Source: Paracoccaceae bacterium
GTDB lineage: Bacteria > Pseudomonadota > Alphaproteobacteria > Rhodobacterales > Rhodobacteraceae
Assembly (NCBI GenBank): GCA_028097405.1
Contig: JAOHEK010000002.1
Span: 4,825 to 68,824 of the forward strand
Direction: 5' to 3'
Length of the DNA stretch: 64,000 nucleotides
Within the stretch, counting starts at the first letter, position 1. Each line of letters begins with the position of its first letter. The translations under genes were made by a program, and so were the position numbers. A model generated the notes under the pieces. That model had not been told where the DNA came from. It ran no database searches and saw only the letters and a program-made list of their open reading frames with translations. This document shows, piece after piece, positions 27,599-36,069 of the stretch.

Positions 27599-29040
27599 GT
27601 AAGTTCCGGTTCTGCTTCCGGCCCGCCTAGGGATTGCAGACGCAGCGCAATTACCCAGATGCCGGTTATCGCAAGGCTGATGATCCATGCGCCAGACGTG
27701 AAGGCGGCGATCACGCACAGGAACAAGACAAAGGACGTTGCCATGCCAGCAAGATCCCGGAACCCGTCAGCGGTGATGATAAGCAGCACCAACACAGTAA
27801 GGATGCCGGCGAGTGCAGCAGCAACGATCAGAACTGTGACGGGCGCAAAACCGCCTTCGGTCAGGGCCGAGAACAAGCCCCAAGAGCCGGTGGTGGCGAT
27901 GGTGTCTGTCCGTTCCAAGACCCAGAAGGCCGCGATGACGGCGATGCCTATGGACACTGGCGCGCCAATGCGGCGATGGAACCATTCGTTGCGACCAAAG
28001 AGCAGCGCGAAGGCCAGCCAAGCGGCAGCGATCACGGCAAGTTGGCCGACTTCGACGCCGACATTGAAACCGATCAGCTTGGCGACGAAATTGTCTTCCC
28101 CAAGGCCAAATTCCTGAAGTACGGATGCAAAGCCCAAACCATGCAAAAGACCAAAGCCGAAGACAACGAAGGGCCTCCAAGGGGCTAACTTGCGGATAAA
28201 GACGTTTTCGAGGCCAACATAAACAATCGAAGCCGCGATGATCGGCTCAACAATGTCGCCGGGCAATCGGATCAGATCAAGTGCGCCAAGGGCCAGCGTG
28301 ACCGTGTGAGCCAGTGTAAAAGCCGTGACCTGCAATAGCAGCGGTCTCATGCGAAGGGATAGGAAGAAAAGCCCAAGAACGAACAGGATATGGTCCAGCC
28401 CTTGGGGAACGATATGATCGAAACCAACGGAAATATAGCTGACAAGGGCCGCGACAAAACCTTGTTCGACGCCACCAGTGCGCGGGATTGGATCGCTAAG
28501 TTGACCTGGCGTTAGGAAGCCTGCATAGCCGTTTTCAATGGTGCGTTGGCGCACGATCAGGGCGCCTAGGTCTTTGGTCCATCCAATGACAATCGGGTCG
28601 TCTCCGGCAGGTAGCGGAATGAGCAGCTCTATCGTCGAGGTGCGGGCGATTTCGACGTTGCCGACTTCGGGGATGGTGATGTCGGCCAGTTCGGGTGTCA
28701 GGTTAGTTTCGCCCGCGCGGAGGGTTAACTTGTCGGCAAGACCGGGCCATGCGGCGCGAAAAGCTTCTTCCAGTTCGGCGGGGGATAGGGCGCGCAGACG
28801 AAGATATTCCTCTTCCTGATCCGACGCATCGGTGTCTTCGATGGTTTCCAGATCGATCCCTGCAACGGGTGCCTCAATCGTCCATTCAAGGAATGCGGTG
28901 ATGTCTTGAGCGCCGATTTCGATGTCCATCACGCCCGGTTGCACCTCGTGTGCTCGCAAGGCTGTGACCGTGAATAGGGTTGACAGTAGGGCAACAAGCA
29001 TCACCCTTATAACAACCGAATTAGAAAGAAATTTTGTCAT
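27595..29040 (-). CDS. HupE/UreJ-family membrane protein
   Basis: About 481 residues from the ATG at 29040, with GAGAGGG about 10 bases upstream. A signal-like N-terminal helix and a roughly 190-residue periplasmic domain precede seven or eight membrane helices carrying the HupE motifs FDHIVPQGLDHILFV, LAHTVTLAL and LLHGLGFAS. These His/Asp residues suggest metal handling; HupE relatives are linked to nickel or cobalt uptake. It is far longer than a classic HupE (about 190 residues). Its start codon overlaps that of the divergent DUF4198-like gene. Confidence 0.85.
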   Translation of the reverse strand: MTKFLSNSVVIRVMLVALLSTLFTVTALRAHEVQPGVMDIEIGAQDITAFLEWTIEAPVAGIDLETIEDTDASDQEEEYLRLRALSPAELEEAFRAAWPGLADKLTLRAGETNLTPELADITIPEVGNVEIARTSTIELLIPLPAGDDPIVIGWTKDLGALIVRQRTIENGYAGFLTPGQLSDPIPRTGGVEQGFVAALVSYISVGFDHIVPQGLDHILFVLGLFFLSLRMRPLLLQVTAFTLAHTVTLALGALDLIRLPGDIVEPIIAASIVYVGLENVFIRKLAPWRPFVVFGFGLLHGLGFASVLQEFGLGEDNFVAKLIGFNVGVEVGQLAVIAAAWLAFALLFGRNEWFHRRIGAPVSIGIAVIAAFWVLERTDTIATTGSWGLFSALTEGGFAPVTVLIVAAALAGILTVLVLLIITADGFRDLAGMATSFVLFLCVIAAFTSGAWIISLAITGIWVIALRLQSLGGPEAEPELT

Positions 29041-29863
29041 GCGCTCCACCCTCTCAATGACCATTTGCATCGCATGTATCGCCCTGCCTGCCAAGACCCA
29101 TGAGTTCTGGATCGACACCGTCGATTATCAAATCGAGCCGGGTGAGGCTATCGTGGCGGATTTGCGGGTTGGGACCGAGTACGAAGGGTCTTCGCAGTCT
29201 TTCATTCCGCGCCGGTTCGAACGGTTTCAGTACGCTTTGAACGGACAAGAGCTGGATGTGCCGGGCATCTTGGGCGATCGTCCGGCTGCGAACTTTCCAG
29301 TCGAAGATGAAGGATTGGTCGTTGTGGTGCACCAAACAACGGATCTGTCTGTGACGTGGAGCACTTGGGAAAAGTTTCAAAACTTCGTCGTCCACAAGGA
29401 TGCCGACTGGGTTCTAAGCGAACATGAAGCCGAAGGGTTGGAAAAGGACGGCGTGCGCGAGGTCTATTCGCGCTACGCCAAGTCCTTGATCGCTGTTGGG
29501 GCAGGCGAAGGAAGCGACGTGACCACGGGCATGCTGACCGAGCTGGTGGCGTTGGAAAACCCTTACACCGATGATCTGTCTGACGGTTTTGCTGTCAGTG
29601 TTTTGTATGAGGGTAAGCCGCGCGAGGACACGCAGGTGGAGATCTTTCAACGCGCGCCGGATGGAACGGTTGAGATTTCAACGGTGAAGACAGATCAGGC
29701 GGGCGTGGCTTTGGTCCCGGTCTTGGCGGGGCATGAATATATGCTCGATTCCGTCGTTTTGCGCCGGACCGACAAGGCGAGTGATGCGGGCGAGCCGTAT
29801 GTTTGGGAAAGCCTTTGGGCGAACCTGACGTTTGAAGTGCCCACAGACGCCGCTATTAACTGA
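29039..29863 (+). CDS. DUF4198-like periplasmic protein
   Basis: About 274 residues from an ATG at 29039 (alternative 29057). The short hydrophobic N-terminus ends near KTHEFWID, a typical start for exported DUF4198 proteins, and is followed by beta-rich domains. Relatives often sit beside metal transporters, and here it is divergent from the HupE-like gene. Its stop abuts the convergent truA stop with no gap. Role in metal binding is inferred only from context. Confidence 0.75.
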   Translation: MRSTLSMTICIACIALPAKTHEFWIDTVDYQIEPGEAIVADLRVGTEYEGSSQSFIPRRFERFQYALNGQELDVPGILGDRPAANFPVEDEGLVVVVHQTTDLSVTWSTWEKFQNFVVHKDADWVLSEHEAEGLEKDGVREVYSRYAKSLIAVGAGEGSDVTTGMLTELVALENPYTDDLSDGFAVSVLYEGKPREDTQVEIFQRAPDGTVEISTVKTDQAGVALVPVLAGHEYMLDSVVLRRTDKASDAGEPYVWESLWANLTFEVPTDAAIN

Positions 29864-30628
29864 TTAGAAGACCGGCGGATCGTAGGTTACATTGATTAGA
29901 TATAGCCCATCGGGCGGTGACACCGGTCCACAGGCCGCGCGGTCTTTTGCGAGCAACGCTGTTTTGACGTCCTCGGGTGCCCATGCGCCAGTGCCGACCT
30001 TTTCCAAGGTTCCGATGATCGAACGAACCTGATTGTGTAGGAAACTGCGGGCGCGCAGCTTGGCGATGATTTCCGTGCCGCGGGGGTAGGGGCGTGTGTC
30101 GAAGGTGATTTCGCCCATGGTTTTTATCGGCGATTTTGCTTGGCACATGGTCGAGCGGAAGGTCGTAAAGTCGTGTTGGCCGATCAGATGGGCGGCGCCT
30201 TGGCGCATGGCATCGACGTCAAGGTCGCGTTTGACGTGCCAAATTTGCCCAGCATCATGGACCAAAGGCGCGCGCCGTGCGGCGATGCGAAAGAGATATT
30301 GGCGTTCCAAAGCGGAAAACCGTGCATGCCAGTCGTCGTCAACCGCCGCGCAGGCGATTATGGCAATCGGTGCAGGCTTAAGGTGATAGTTCAACGCTTC
30401 TGACAAACGGAAAGGGTCCCATGTTTGCGCCATATCGCAATGGGCGACTTGCCCAAGCGCATGCACGCCCGCATCCGTGCGCCCAGCGGCTGCAATCTTA
30501 GGGACATCCGATTGCAGCTTCGCGAGAGCTGATTCTATCGCGCCTTGTACGCTTGGTACGTTATTTTGACGCTGCCAGCCGGCAAACGGGCGGCCATCGT
30601 ATTCGATTTTAATAGCATAGCGGGGCAT
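29864..30628 (-). CDS. truA: tRNA pseudouridine(38-40) synthase
   Basis: 254 residues. The catalytic aspartate is residue 52 in [13 protein letters not shown]. It makes pseudouridine in the anticodon stem-loop of many tRNAs. [11 protein letters not shown] and [11 protein letters not shown] are the other family motifs. It ends exactly where the DUF4198-like gene ends. Confidence 0.97.
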   Translation of the reverse strand: MPRYAIKIEYDGRPFAGWQRQNNVPSVQGAIESALAKLQSDVPKIAAAGRTDAGVHALGQVAHCDMAQTWDPFRLSEALNYHLKPAPIAIIACAAVDDDWHARFSALERQYLFRIAARRAPLVHDAGQIWHVKRDLDVDAMRQGAAHLIGQHDFTTFRSTMCQAKSPIKTMGEITFDTRPYPRGTEIIAKLRARSFLHNQVRSIIGTLEKVGTGAWAPEDVKTALLAKDRAACGPVSPPDGLYLINVTYDPPVF

Positions 30629-30808
30629 TCACTGGCCTTACCCGCGCATGGAAACAAGCGCAACTATTTCCGAAATACGACTACAATACGGTATTTTACG
30701 GGATCGTTTCGTCTTTGGCATCAACCCTGCACGGTCTCTGCACAACCCTTGGCGGTGGGTCTGCACTTCCATGATGTCTATTAAAGATGAAGCACGCACT
30801 TATCTACG

Positions 30809-30837
30809 CCGGGGAGCTTTGTCCCCTCGCTCCCCGG
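30809..30837. terminator. Strong hairpin upstream of the two-component genes
   Basis: CCGGGGAGC (30809-30817) pairs perfectly with GCTCCCCGG (30829-30837) around an 11-base loop. On the plus strand it is followed by TTGGTTTGC. It lies about 75 bases before the response regulator, where it may be a leader attenuator or a relic of an intergenic repeat like that at 3.7 kb. The rest of 30629-30912 holds no supported gene. Confidence 0.5.
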
Positions 30838-30912
30838 TTGGTTTGCTCATAACCTCCTCTCACTGTTTGAAGTTATAATTCGTATTCATTATCCCCAGAC
30901 CGCAGAAATATC

Positions 30913-31620
30913 ATGAGCAATCAAACCATCCTCGTCGTCGATGACGATCCTCAAATCCGCGAAATCCTAAGCATGGCGCTAGAACGCGCCGGTTTTGACG
31001 CCATTTTGGCGCGCGACGGTGCCGAAGGTCTGCAACAGGCCAAGACGGCCGATGTTGCCCTTGCGGTTCTGGATATAGGTCTGCCGGAAATGGACGGATT
31101 AGAGCTTTGCAAAGCGATCCGGCGTGACAGCGATCTGCCGATCCTTTTTCTAACCGCCCGCGATGATGAAGTAGACCGAATTCTGGGTTTGGAGTTGGGA
31201 GGCGATGACTATGTCACAAAGCCGTTCAGTCCGCGCGAATTGGTTGCACGGGTGCGCGCGATCCTGAAACGCACAAGCGGCGCTGCTGTTCAGTCAGAAA
31301 CGAACGAGACCGGGATGCTGCAAATCGGGCGGCTGTCTTTGGTGCCCGAGAGCCATGTCTGTAAAGTGGATGAAAGCGGGGTCACGCTGACCTCGACCGA
31401 GATTACCATATTGGGCAAGTTGATGTCGCGACCGAAACAAGTGTTCAGTCGCCCAGCTTTGGTCGATGCGATTTGGGGGCCGGGCATGGTTGTGAGTGAC
31501 AGAACATTGGACAGTCACCTGAGAAATTTGCGCTCAAAACTTGCTGATGCGGGGTGTGGTGATGCGATTGAGACGCTGCATGGCGTGGGTCTTCGGATGG
31601 GTCCTTGTCTAGGTACGTAG
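30913..31620 (+). CDS. OmpR/PhoB-type response regulator
   Basis: 235 residues. The receiver domain has acidic residues at 10-12 and the phosphorylated aspartate at 54 (VLDIGLPEMDG). The C-terminal winged helix ends with SDRTLDSHLRNLRSKL, the recognition helix of this class. It controls unknown genes with the sensor kinase, whose start overlaps it by 16 bases. Confidence 0.93.
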   Translation: MSNQTILVVDDDPQIREILSMALERAGFDAILARDGAEGLQQAKTADVALAVLDIGLPEMDGLELCKAIRRDSDLPILFLTARDDEVDRILGLELGGDDYVTKPFSPRELVARVRAILKRTSGAAVQSETNETGMLQIGRLSLVPESHVCKVDESGVTLTSTEITILGKLMSRPKQVFSRPALVDAIWGPGMVVSDRTLDSHLRNLRSKLADAGCGDAIETLHGVGLRMGPCLGT

Positions 31621-32582
31621 CCCCGAAGTGGCGTCCGCCGTTGATGCTGGTGCTGGGCGGATCACTAATGGCGATCCTTGTTTTACCAATTTATGCCGCT
31701 TTGGTGGCTGACATCCTAACGCCGTTGACTGGGCGTCGGAACGCGGTGTTCATCGTGGCGGCTGGGTCTTTTCTGGCGACTTTGGTATTGGGTTGGCTGT
31801 TGTGGCGTTTGATACTGGCCCCCGTGCAAGCACTGGCCGCCAAAGCCGAAGCGATCCGGGCAGGGGCGGCTCCGGGTGAGTTGGAACACTATGGGACACC
31901 CGAGATTGGCGAACTTGCGCAGGCCGTTTTGGACATGGCCGAAGTGCTGCAATCGCGTGAAATGGCGGTGCGCGGTTACACAGATCATGTGACCCATGAA
32001 TTGAAAACGCCTTTGACTGCGATTCGTGGAGCCGCTGAATTGTTGGAGGTCGAGGAAGGCTTGCCGCCCGGTACTCAGCGTTTGGTGGCCACGATTGCAG
32101 GTGCTGAAAAGCGGGCCGTTAAATTGTTGGGGGCCGCAAGATCCATCGCGGCGGCGCGGATGCCCGAACACTTGGGCTCGACGCGGTTGGTGGATTGCGT
32201 GAAGCCGCTGGAAATGCGGGTCGACAAGCTTCAGATCAAGATATTGAACGCCGACGAACCTTTGCCGCTTGCGCAGTCCGGTTTAGACGTTGTTTTGGGC
32301 CATATCGTTGAAAACGCGGAAGAAGCCGGAGCGACAGAGGTGATACTCGATTCCGGTCGTAGCGATGATAACGCTTGGCTGACTGTGGCAGACAATGGGC
32401 CTGGGATCAGTAAAGGCAACAAGGGCCACGTGTTCGAGCCTTTCTTTACGACCCGGCGCGATTCTGGCGGAACGGGCATGGGGCTGGCGATTGTGCAGAC
32501 ACTTCTTTTGGCGCATGGCTGCCGGATTGCGCTGATCGAACCCGGCGAGGGCGAAGGCACGAAATTCCGTATCGATTTCTAA
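31605..32582 (+). CDS. Sensor histidine kinase with minimal periplasmic loop
   Basis: 325 residues. Two membrane helices (about 11-33 and 46-70) flank a loop of only about 12 residues. A HAMP-like segment follows, then the phosphorylated histidine at 131 (HVTHELKTPLTAI), the N-box (HIVENAEEAG), the G1 motif DNGPGI and the G2 motif GGTGMGLAIV. So short a loop suggests that it senses a membrane or cytoplasmic signal. Paired with the preceding regulator. Confidence 0.92.
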   Translation: MSRYVAPKWRPPLMLVLGGSLMAILVLPIYAALVADILTPLTGRRNAVFIVAAGSFLATLVLGWLLWRLILAPVQALAAKAEAIRAGAAPGELEHYGTPEIGELAQAVLDMAEVLQSREMAVRGYTDHVTHELKTPLTAIRGAAELLEVEEGLPPGTQRLVATIAGAEKRAVKLLGAARSIAAARMPEHLGSTRLVDCVKPLEMRVDKLQIKILNADEPLPLAQSGLDVVLGHIVENAEEAGATEVILDSGRSDDNAWLTVADNGPGISKGNKGHVFEPFFTTRRDSGGTGMGLAIVQTLLLAHGCRIALIEPGEGEGTKFRIDF

Positions 32583-32670
32583 GTGCGGGACCGGCGATTG
32601 CCGAAAATGATTGACGTACCTCAGCAATCTATGCGGTAACCCTAGCAACCATATAAGCAGGGGGCGTGAC

Positions 32671-33846
32671 ATGGCAATTGAGGGAAAATCGGACATTGGT
32701 GCAGGGCGGATTCGCTTGGGCATGGTTGGCGGGGGCCGCGACGCTTTTATCGGTGGCGTGCACCGGATCGCGAGCCGGATCGATGATCACTTCGAGCTGG
32801 TCGCGGGGTGTTTCAGTTCAACGCCCGAGAAAAGCCAAGCATCAGGTGCAGATTTTGGGATGGACCCAAAGCGTGTTTACGATGACTTCACCGCGATGGC
32901 CAAGCGCGAGGCGCGCGTGAAGGGCGGCATTCAAGCGGTTGCAATCGTTACGCCCAATCACCTGCATTTTCCCGTCGCGCGTGAGTTTCTGAAGCGCGGT
33001 ATTCACGTGATCTGCGACAAGCCTCTGACGTCGACGCTGAAGGATGCCAAGAAGCTGGTGAAGGCGGTGGAAGCGTCGGACGCGCAGTTCATCCTGACGC
33101 ATAACTACACCGGCTATCCGATGATGCGCCAAGCCCGTGAGATGATCGCGAGCGGAGAGTTGGGGGAGGTCCGGCTGGTTCAGGTGGAATACGCGCAGGA
33201 TTGGCTGAGCGAAGACCTTGAAACCACCGGACAAAAGCAGGCTGGTTGGCGGACGGACCCTGAAAAGAGCGGGGCAGGTGGTTCGACCGGAGACATCGGC
33301 ACACATGCTTTCAATCTGGCGTCTTTCGTATCGGGGCTGACTTTGGAGGCTTTGTCGGCGGATCTGCAGACCTTTGTTGAAGGTCGTCGGGTCGATGACA
33401 ACGGCCATGTGATGATGCGGTTTGAAGGTGGCGCGCGGGGGATATTGTGGTGTTCGCAAGTCGCTCCCGGCAATGAAAACGGGTTGCGCTTGCGCATTTA
33501 CGGCACCAAGGGCGGGCTGGAATGGGCCCAGGAAGACCCTAACTATTTGTGGCACACGCCGCTTGGCGAACCAAAGCGGCTTTTGACACGGGGTGGGGCT
33601 GGAACCGGCGCCGCTGCGGCTCGGATGTCGCGTATTCCGCCCGGTCATCCTGAAGGCTATCTGGAAGGCTTCGCCAATATCTATGCCGAGGCCGCTTTGG
33701 CGATCCGCGCATCTGATAGTGGGGTACCGCTGCCGCCCGAGGTCGTCTTCCCAGACATCAAAGATGGATTGTTGGGCGTAGCATTTGTGGACGCTTGTGT
33801 GAGATCCTCGGCCCGGAATGCGGCTTGGGTGTCACTGGCGCTTTAA
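32671..33846 (+). CDS. Gfo/Idh/MocA-family oxidoreductase
   Basis: About 391 residues from the ATG at 32671, with AGGGGGC upstream; the longer frame from 32611 lacks such a site. The N-terminal Rossmann motif is GMVGGGRDAFIG, and CDKPLT takes the place of the usual EKP that holds the catalytic lysine. GGSTGDIGTHAFNLASF is the C-terminal-domain substrate motif. It probably oxidises a sugar or inositol derivative. No sugar transporter lies next to it. Confidence 0.9.
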   Translation: MAIEGKSDIGAGRIRLGMVGGGRDAFIGGVHRIASRIDDHFELVAGCFSSTPEKSQASGADFGMDPKRVYDDFTAMAKREARVKGGIQAVAIVTPNHLHFPVAREFLKRGIHVICDKPLTSTLKDAKKLVKAVEASDAQFILTHNYTGYPMMRQAREMIASGELGEVRLVQVEYAQDWLSEDLETTGQKQAGWRTDPEKSGAGGSTGDIGTHAFNLASFVSGLTLEALSADLQTFVEGRRVDDNGHVMMRFEGGARGILWCSQVAPGNENGLRLRIYGTKGGLEWAQEDPNYLWHTPLGEPKRLLTRGGAGTGAAAARMSRIPPGHPEGYLEGFANIYAEAALAIRASDSGVPLPPEVVFPDIKDGLLGVAFVDACVRSSARNAAWVSLAL

Positions 33847-33863
33847 GCGATTGCCGTGAAGGG

Positions 33864-33879
33864 CAAGCTTATAAGCTTG
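33864..33879. promoter_or_regulatory. Perfect 16-bp palindrome after the Gfo/Idh gene
   Basis: CAAGCTTATAAGCTTG is a perfect palindrome 17 bases after the stop. It could be an operator or a cruciform/terminator arm. A small GNRA-type hairpin (GGGCTGCGAAGCCC, about 33919-33932) follows. The 537-base gap 33847-34383 otherwise holds only one weak small frame (33938-34105). Confidence 0.5.
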
Positions 33880-33937
33880 GCAGACAGAACTATGTGCTTA
33901 GGAGCGCGCGCTTTGCGGGCTGCGAAGCCCTAACGGT

Positions 33938-34105
33938 TCAGGATTTAACGATCCGATTGGTCTCGGTAGCCGTCACATTTGTGTTGGCAAGGTGGATGAT
34001 CAATGTTGTGCATTTCACATGCAAAAACAGCGTCATCGAACGATTGGTTGTCGCTTGAACCGGTGCAGGTGCCGCCGGTTGGGGAAATGCAATGACATTG
34101 TTCAT
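33938..34105 (-). CDS. Possible small protein (55 residues)
   Basis: The ATG at 34105 has GGAG 8 bases upstream, a good ribosome-binding site. The N-terminus MNNVIAFPQPAAPAPV resembles the starts of other Roseobacter small proteins, but the C-terminal part is of unclear character and no family is recognised. Kept at low confidence. Confidence 0.3.
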   Translation of the reverse strand: MNNVIAFPQPAAPAPVQATTNRSMTLFLHVKCTTLIIHLANTNVTATETNRIVKS

Positions 34106-34383
34106 CAATTTTACTCCGATACCACGACCCCAATAGGCCCCTCTATTGTGTCCGAGTATGGGCACAATCTGGGTATCTTTTCGGTTAACGTATCGCACTT
34201 AGATGTAATGAAACGATGACATGACGCCCAAGCCACGCCGCCCATGTCGACGGTTCCATCGCTTGTTGGGTAGATGTTGTAGCGATCCGCCGATGCGATC
34301 AATAGATGTTGGGAAACCGAGGCGTTGATGCGCCGCTGACGGGTGAGGACGGCAGGATTACATTATGTTGCGCCTGCCTTATT

Positions 34384-35181
34384 TTAATCCGGCAAACGAA
34401 GCTGCATGCCGTCGAACGCCGGTTCTATGTAATCGGGCGTTTCTGCCGCGAGTGTGTCGTAGTCTAGATCCAGATGCATGTCTGTCAGAACAGCGTGTTT
34501 CGGATTGACGCGGGCGATCCATTCTAGCGTGCGATCAAGATGAGCGTGGGTGTGGTGGGGTTCACGTCGAAGCGCGTCGACAATCCAAATATCAAGATTC
34601 TGAAGAACTGGCCAAGCATCATCATATATCTCGGCCACGTCGGGCAGATAGGCCAGCCCCCCGACACGGAAGCCAAGCGCGTCGATCGAGCCATGGCCAA
34701 CCCGAAATGGTGTGAGGGTGATCTTGCCTCCGGCACCGTCGATGACCACGTCTCCGTCGATGTTTTTTAACTCAAGAATAGGTGGATAAGGCGAGCCCTC
34801 GAGTTGGACGAAGGCATAGCCAAACCCTTCGATGAGCCGTTTTTGTGTTGGTGCATCGGCCCAGATGGGCATACGCGTACGTTGTTCGAACACCAGCGGG
34901 CGTAGGTCATCAATACCGTGCATGTGATCGGCGTGCCCGTGCGTATAAGCGACGGCGTCCAGATGAACTACGCCAGCATCCAGCAGTTGCTGGCGCATGT
35001 CGGGCGATGTGTCGATCAAGACTTGGGTTTTGCCTGTGTCGGTCACGCGTTCGACCAGCAAAGAACAGCGCCGCCTTGTGTTCTTGGGATTGTTCGGATC
35101 GCAAGCGCCCCAAAGGCCGCCCACGCGGGGCACACCACCTGAAGAGCCACAGCCGAGAATGGTGAAAACTAGCTCGGCCAT
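34384..35181 (-). CDS. MBL-fold metal-dependent hydrolase (PhnP-like)
   Basis: 265 residues. The metal-binding motif THGHADHMHGID (HxHxDH) and later histidines are present, and the N-terminal LGCGSSGGVPRVGG segment is that of the PhnP-type subgroup (cyclic phosphodiesterases). No phn genes lie nearby, so a phosphonate role is not supported. It overlaps the TatD gene by 13 bases and is the last gene of the SPOR-to-MBL operon. Confidence 0.9.
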   Translation of the reverse strand: MAELVFTILGCGSSGGVPRVGGLWGACDPNNPKNTRRRCSLLVERVTDTGKTQVLIDTSPDMRQQLLDAGVVHLDAVAYTHGHADHMHGIDDLRPLVFEQRTRMPIWADAPTQKRLIEGFGYAFVQLEGSPYPPILELKNIDGDVVIDGAGGKITLTPFRVGHGSIDALGFRVGGLAYLPDVAEIYDDAWPVLQNLDIWIVDALRREPHHTHAHLDRTLEWIARVNPKHAVLTDMHLDLDYDTLAAETPDYIEPAFDGMQLRLPD

Positions 35182-35966
35182 GCAGCTGCTTTGGTGAAAA
35201 GCCGTTCAAAGTTGGCTTCGGTCTGTTCTGCGAAGGTGCTGTAATCAAGCCCGAACACGTCGGCCCCTACTTTCGCGGTGTCAGCGACATAAGCGGGCTC
35301 GTTGCGCTGGCCTCGGTTTGGCGGCGGCGCCAGATAAGGCGCGTCCGTTTCCACCAGAATGCGGTCGATGGGTGCCGCGGCAAAGATTTCGCGCAGTTCT
35401 GTGCTTTTTGGAAAGGCCGCGATGCCGGACATCGAAAGGTAGAAGCCCAAGTCCAACGCAGCTTCGGCCAGAGCGCGGCTTGAGGAAAAGCAATGCATGA
35501 CGCAAGTATAGGTTCCGGCGCGGAATTCTTCGCTTAGGACGCGCGCCATATCGTCATCGGCGGCGCGAGAATGGATGATCAACGGTAAACCGGTTTGGCG
35601 CGCGGCTTCGATGTGAATGCGCAAGCTTTCTTGCTGTGCGTCTTTGCTGTCGATCGTATAGTGGTAATCCAACCCGGTTTCGCCAATGCCGACAAATTTC
35701 GGGTGCGCGGCGATGGTCAATAAGTCGTCCAAGGCTACCATCGGCTCTTTTTCGACAGACATCGGATGGGTGCCGGCGGCATAGAAAACAGGATCATGGG
35801 CGTCGGCGATGGCGCGTACTTGCGGTTCGGCTGCAAGGCGGGTGCAAATGGTCACCATACGAGCCACACCGCGTTCCTGCGCACGCGCGATTAAATCCCC
35901 AAGTTCGCCGTCGAACTGAGGGAAATCTAAGTGACAGTGACTGTCGGTGATCAAAGGCGCTGACAT
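35169..35966 (-). CDS. TatD-family metal-dependent hydrolase
   Basis: About 265 residues from the ATG at 35966. The TIM-barrel metal site is seen as DSHCHLD, GIGETGLDYHY, IIHSRAADDD, MHCFSSS and VETDAPYL. TatD enzymes act as DNases or related phosphoesterases. It lies downstream of holB and overlaps the MBL gene, a common order in alphaproteobacteria. Confidence 0.94.
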   Translation of the reverse strand: MSAPLITDSHCHLDFPQFDGELGDLIARAQERGVARMVTICTRLAAEPQVRAIADAHDPVFYAAGTHPMSVEKEPMVALDDLLTIAAHPKFVGIGETGLDYHYTIDSKDAQQESLRIHIEAARQTGLPLIIHSRAADDDMARVLSEEFRAGTYTCVMHCFSSSRALAEAALDLGFYLSMSGIAAFPKSTELREIFAAAPIDRILVETDAPYLAPPPNRGQRNEPAYVADTAKVGADVFGLDYSTFAEQTEANFERLFTKAAAWPS

Positions 35967-36069
35967 GGGTCTGGTATGAGTAGGTTCGCCAAGGGCGTCA
36001 AGCCAAGGAGGGGCAGCAGAACAGGCCGGACGAGACGAAAATGCGCGCCCGATAGGGGTGTTCAATCGT

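Noticed and set aside
34111..34302. 63-residue minus-strand frame
   Set aside because: No ribosome-binding site and no recognisable protein character.
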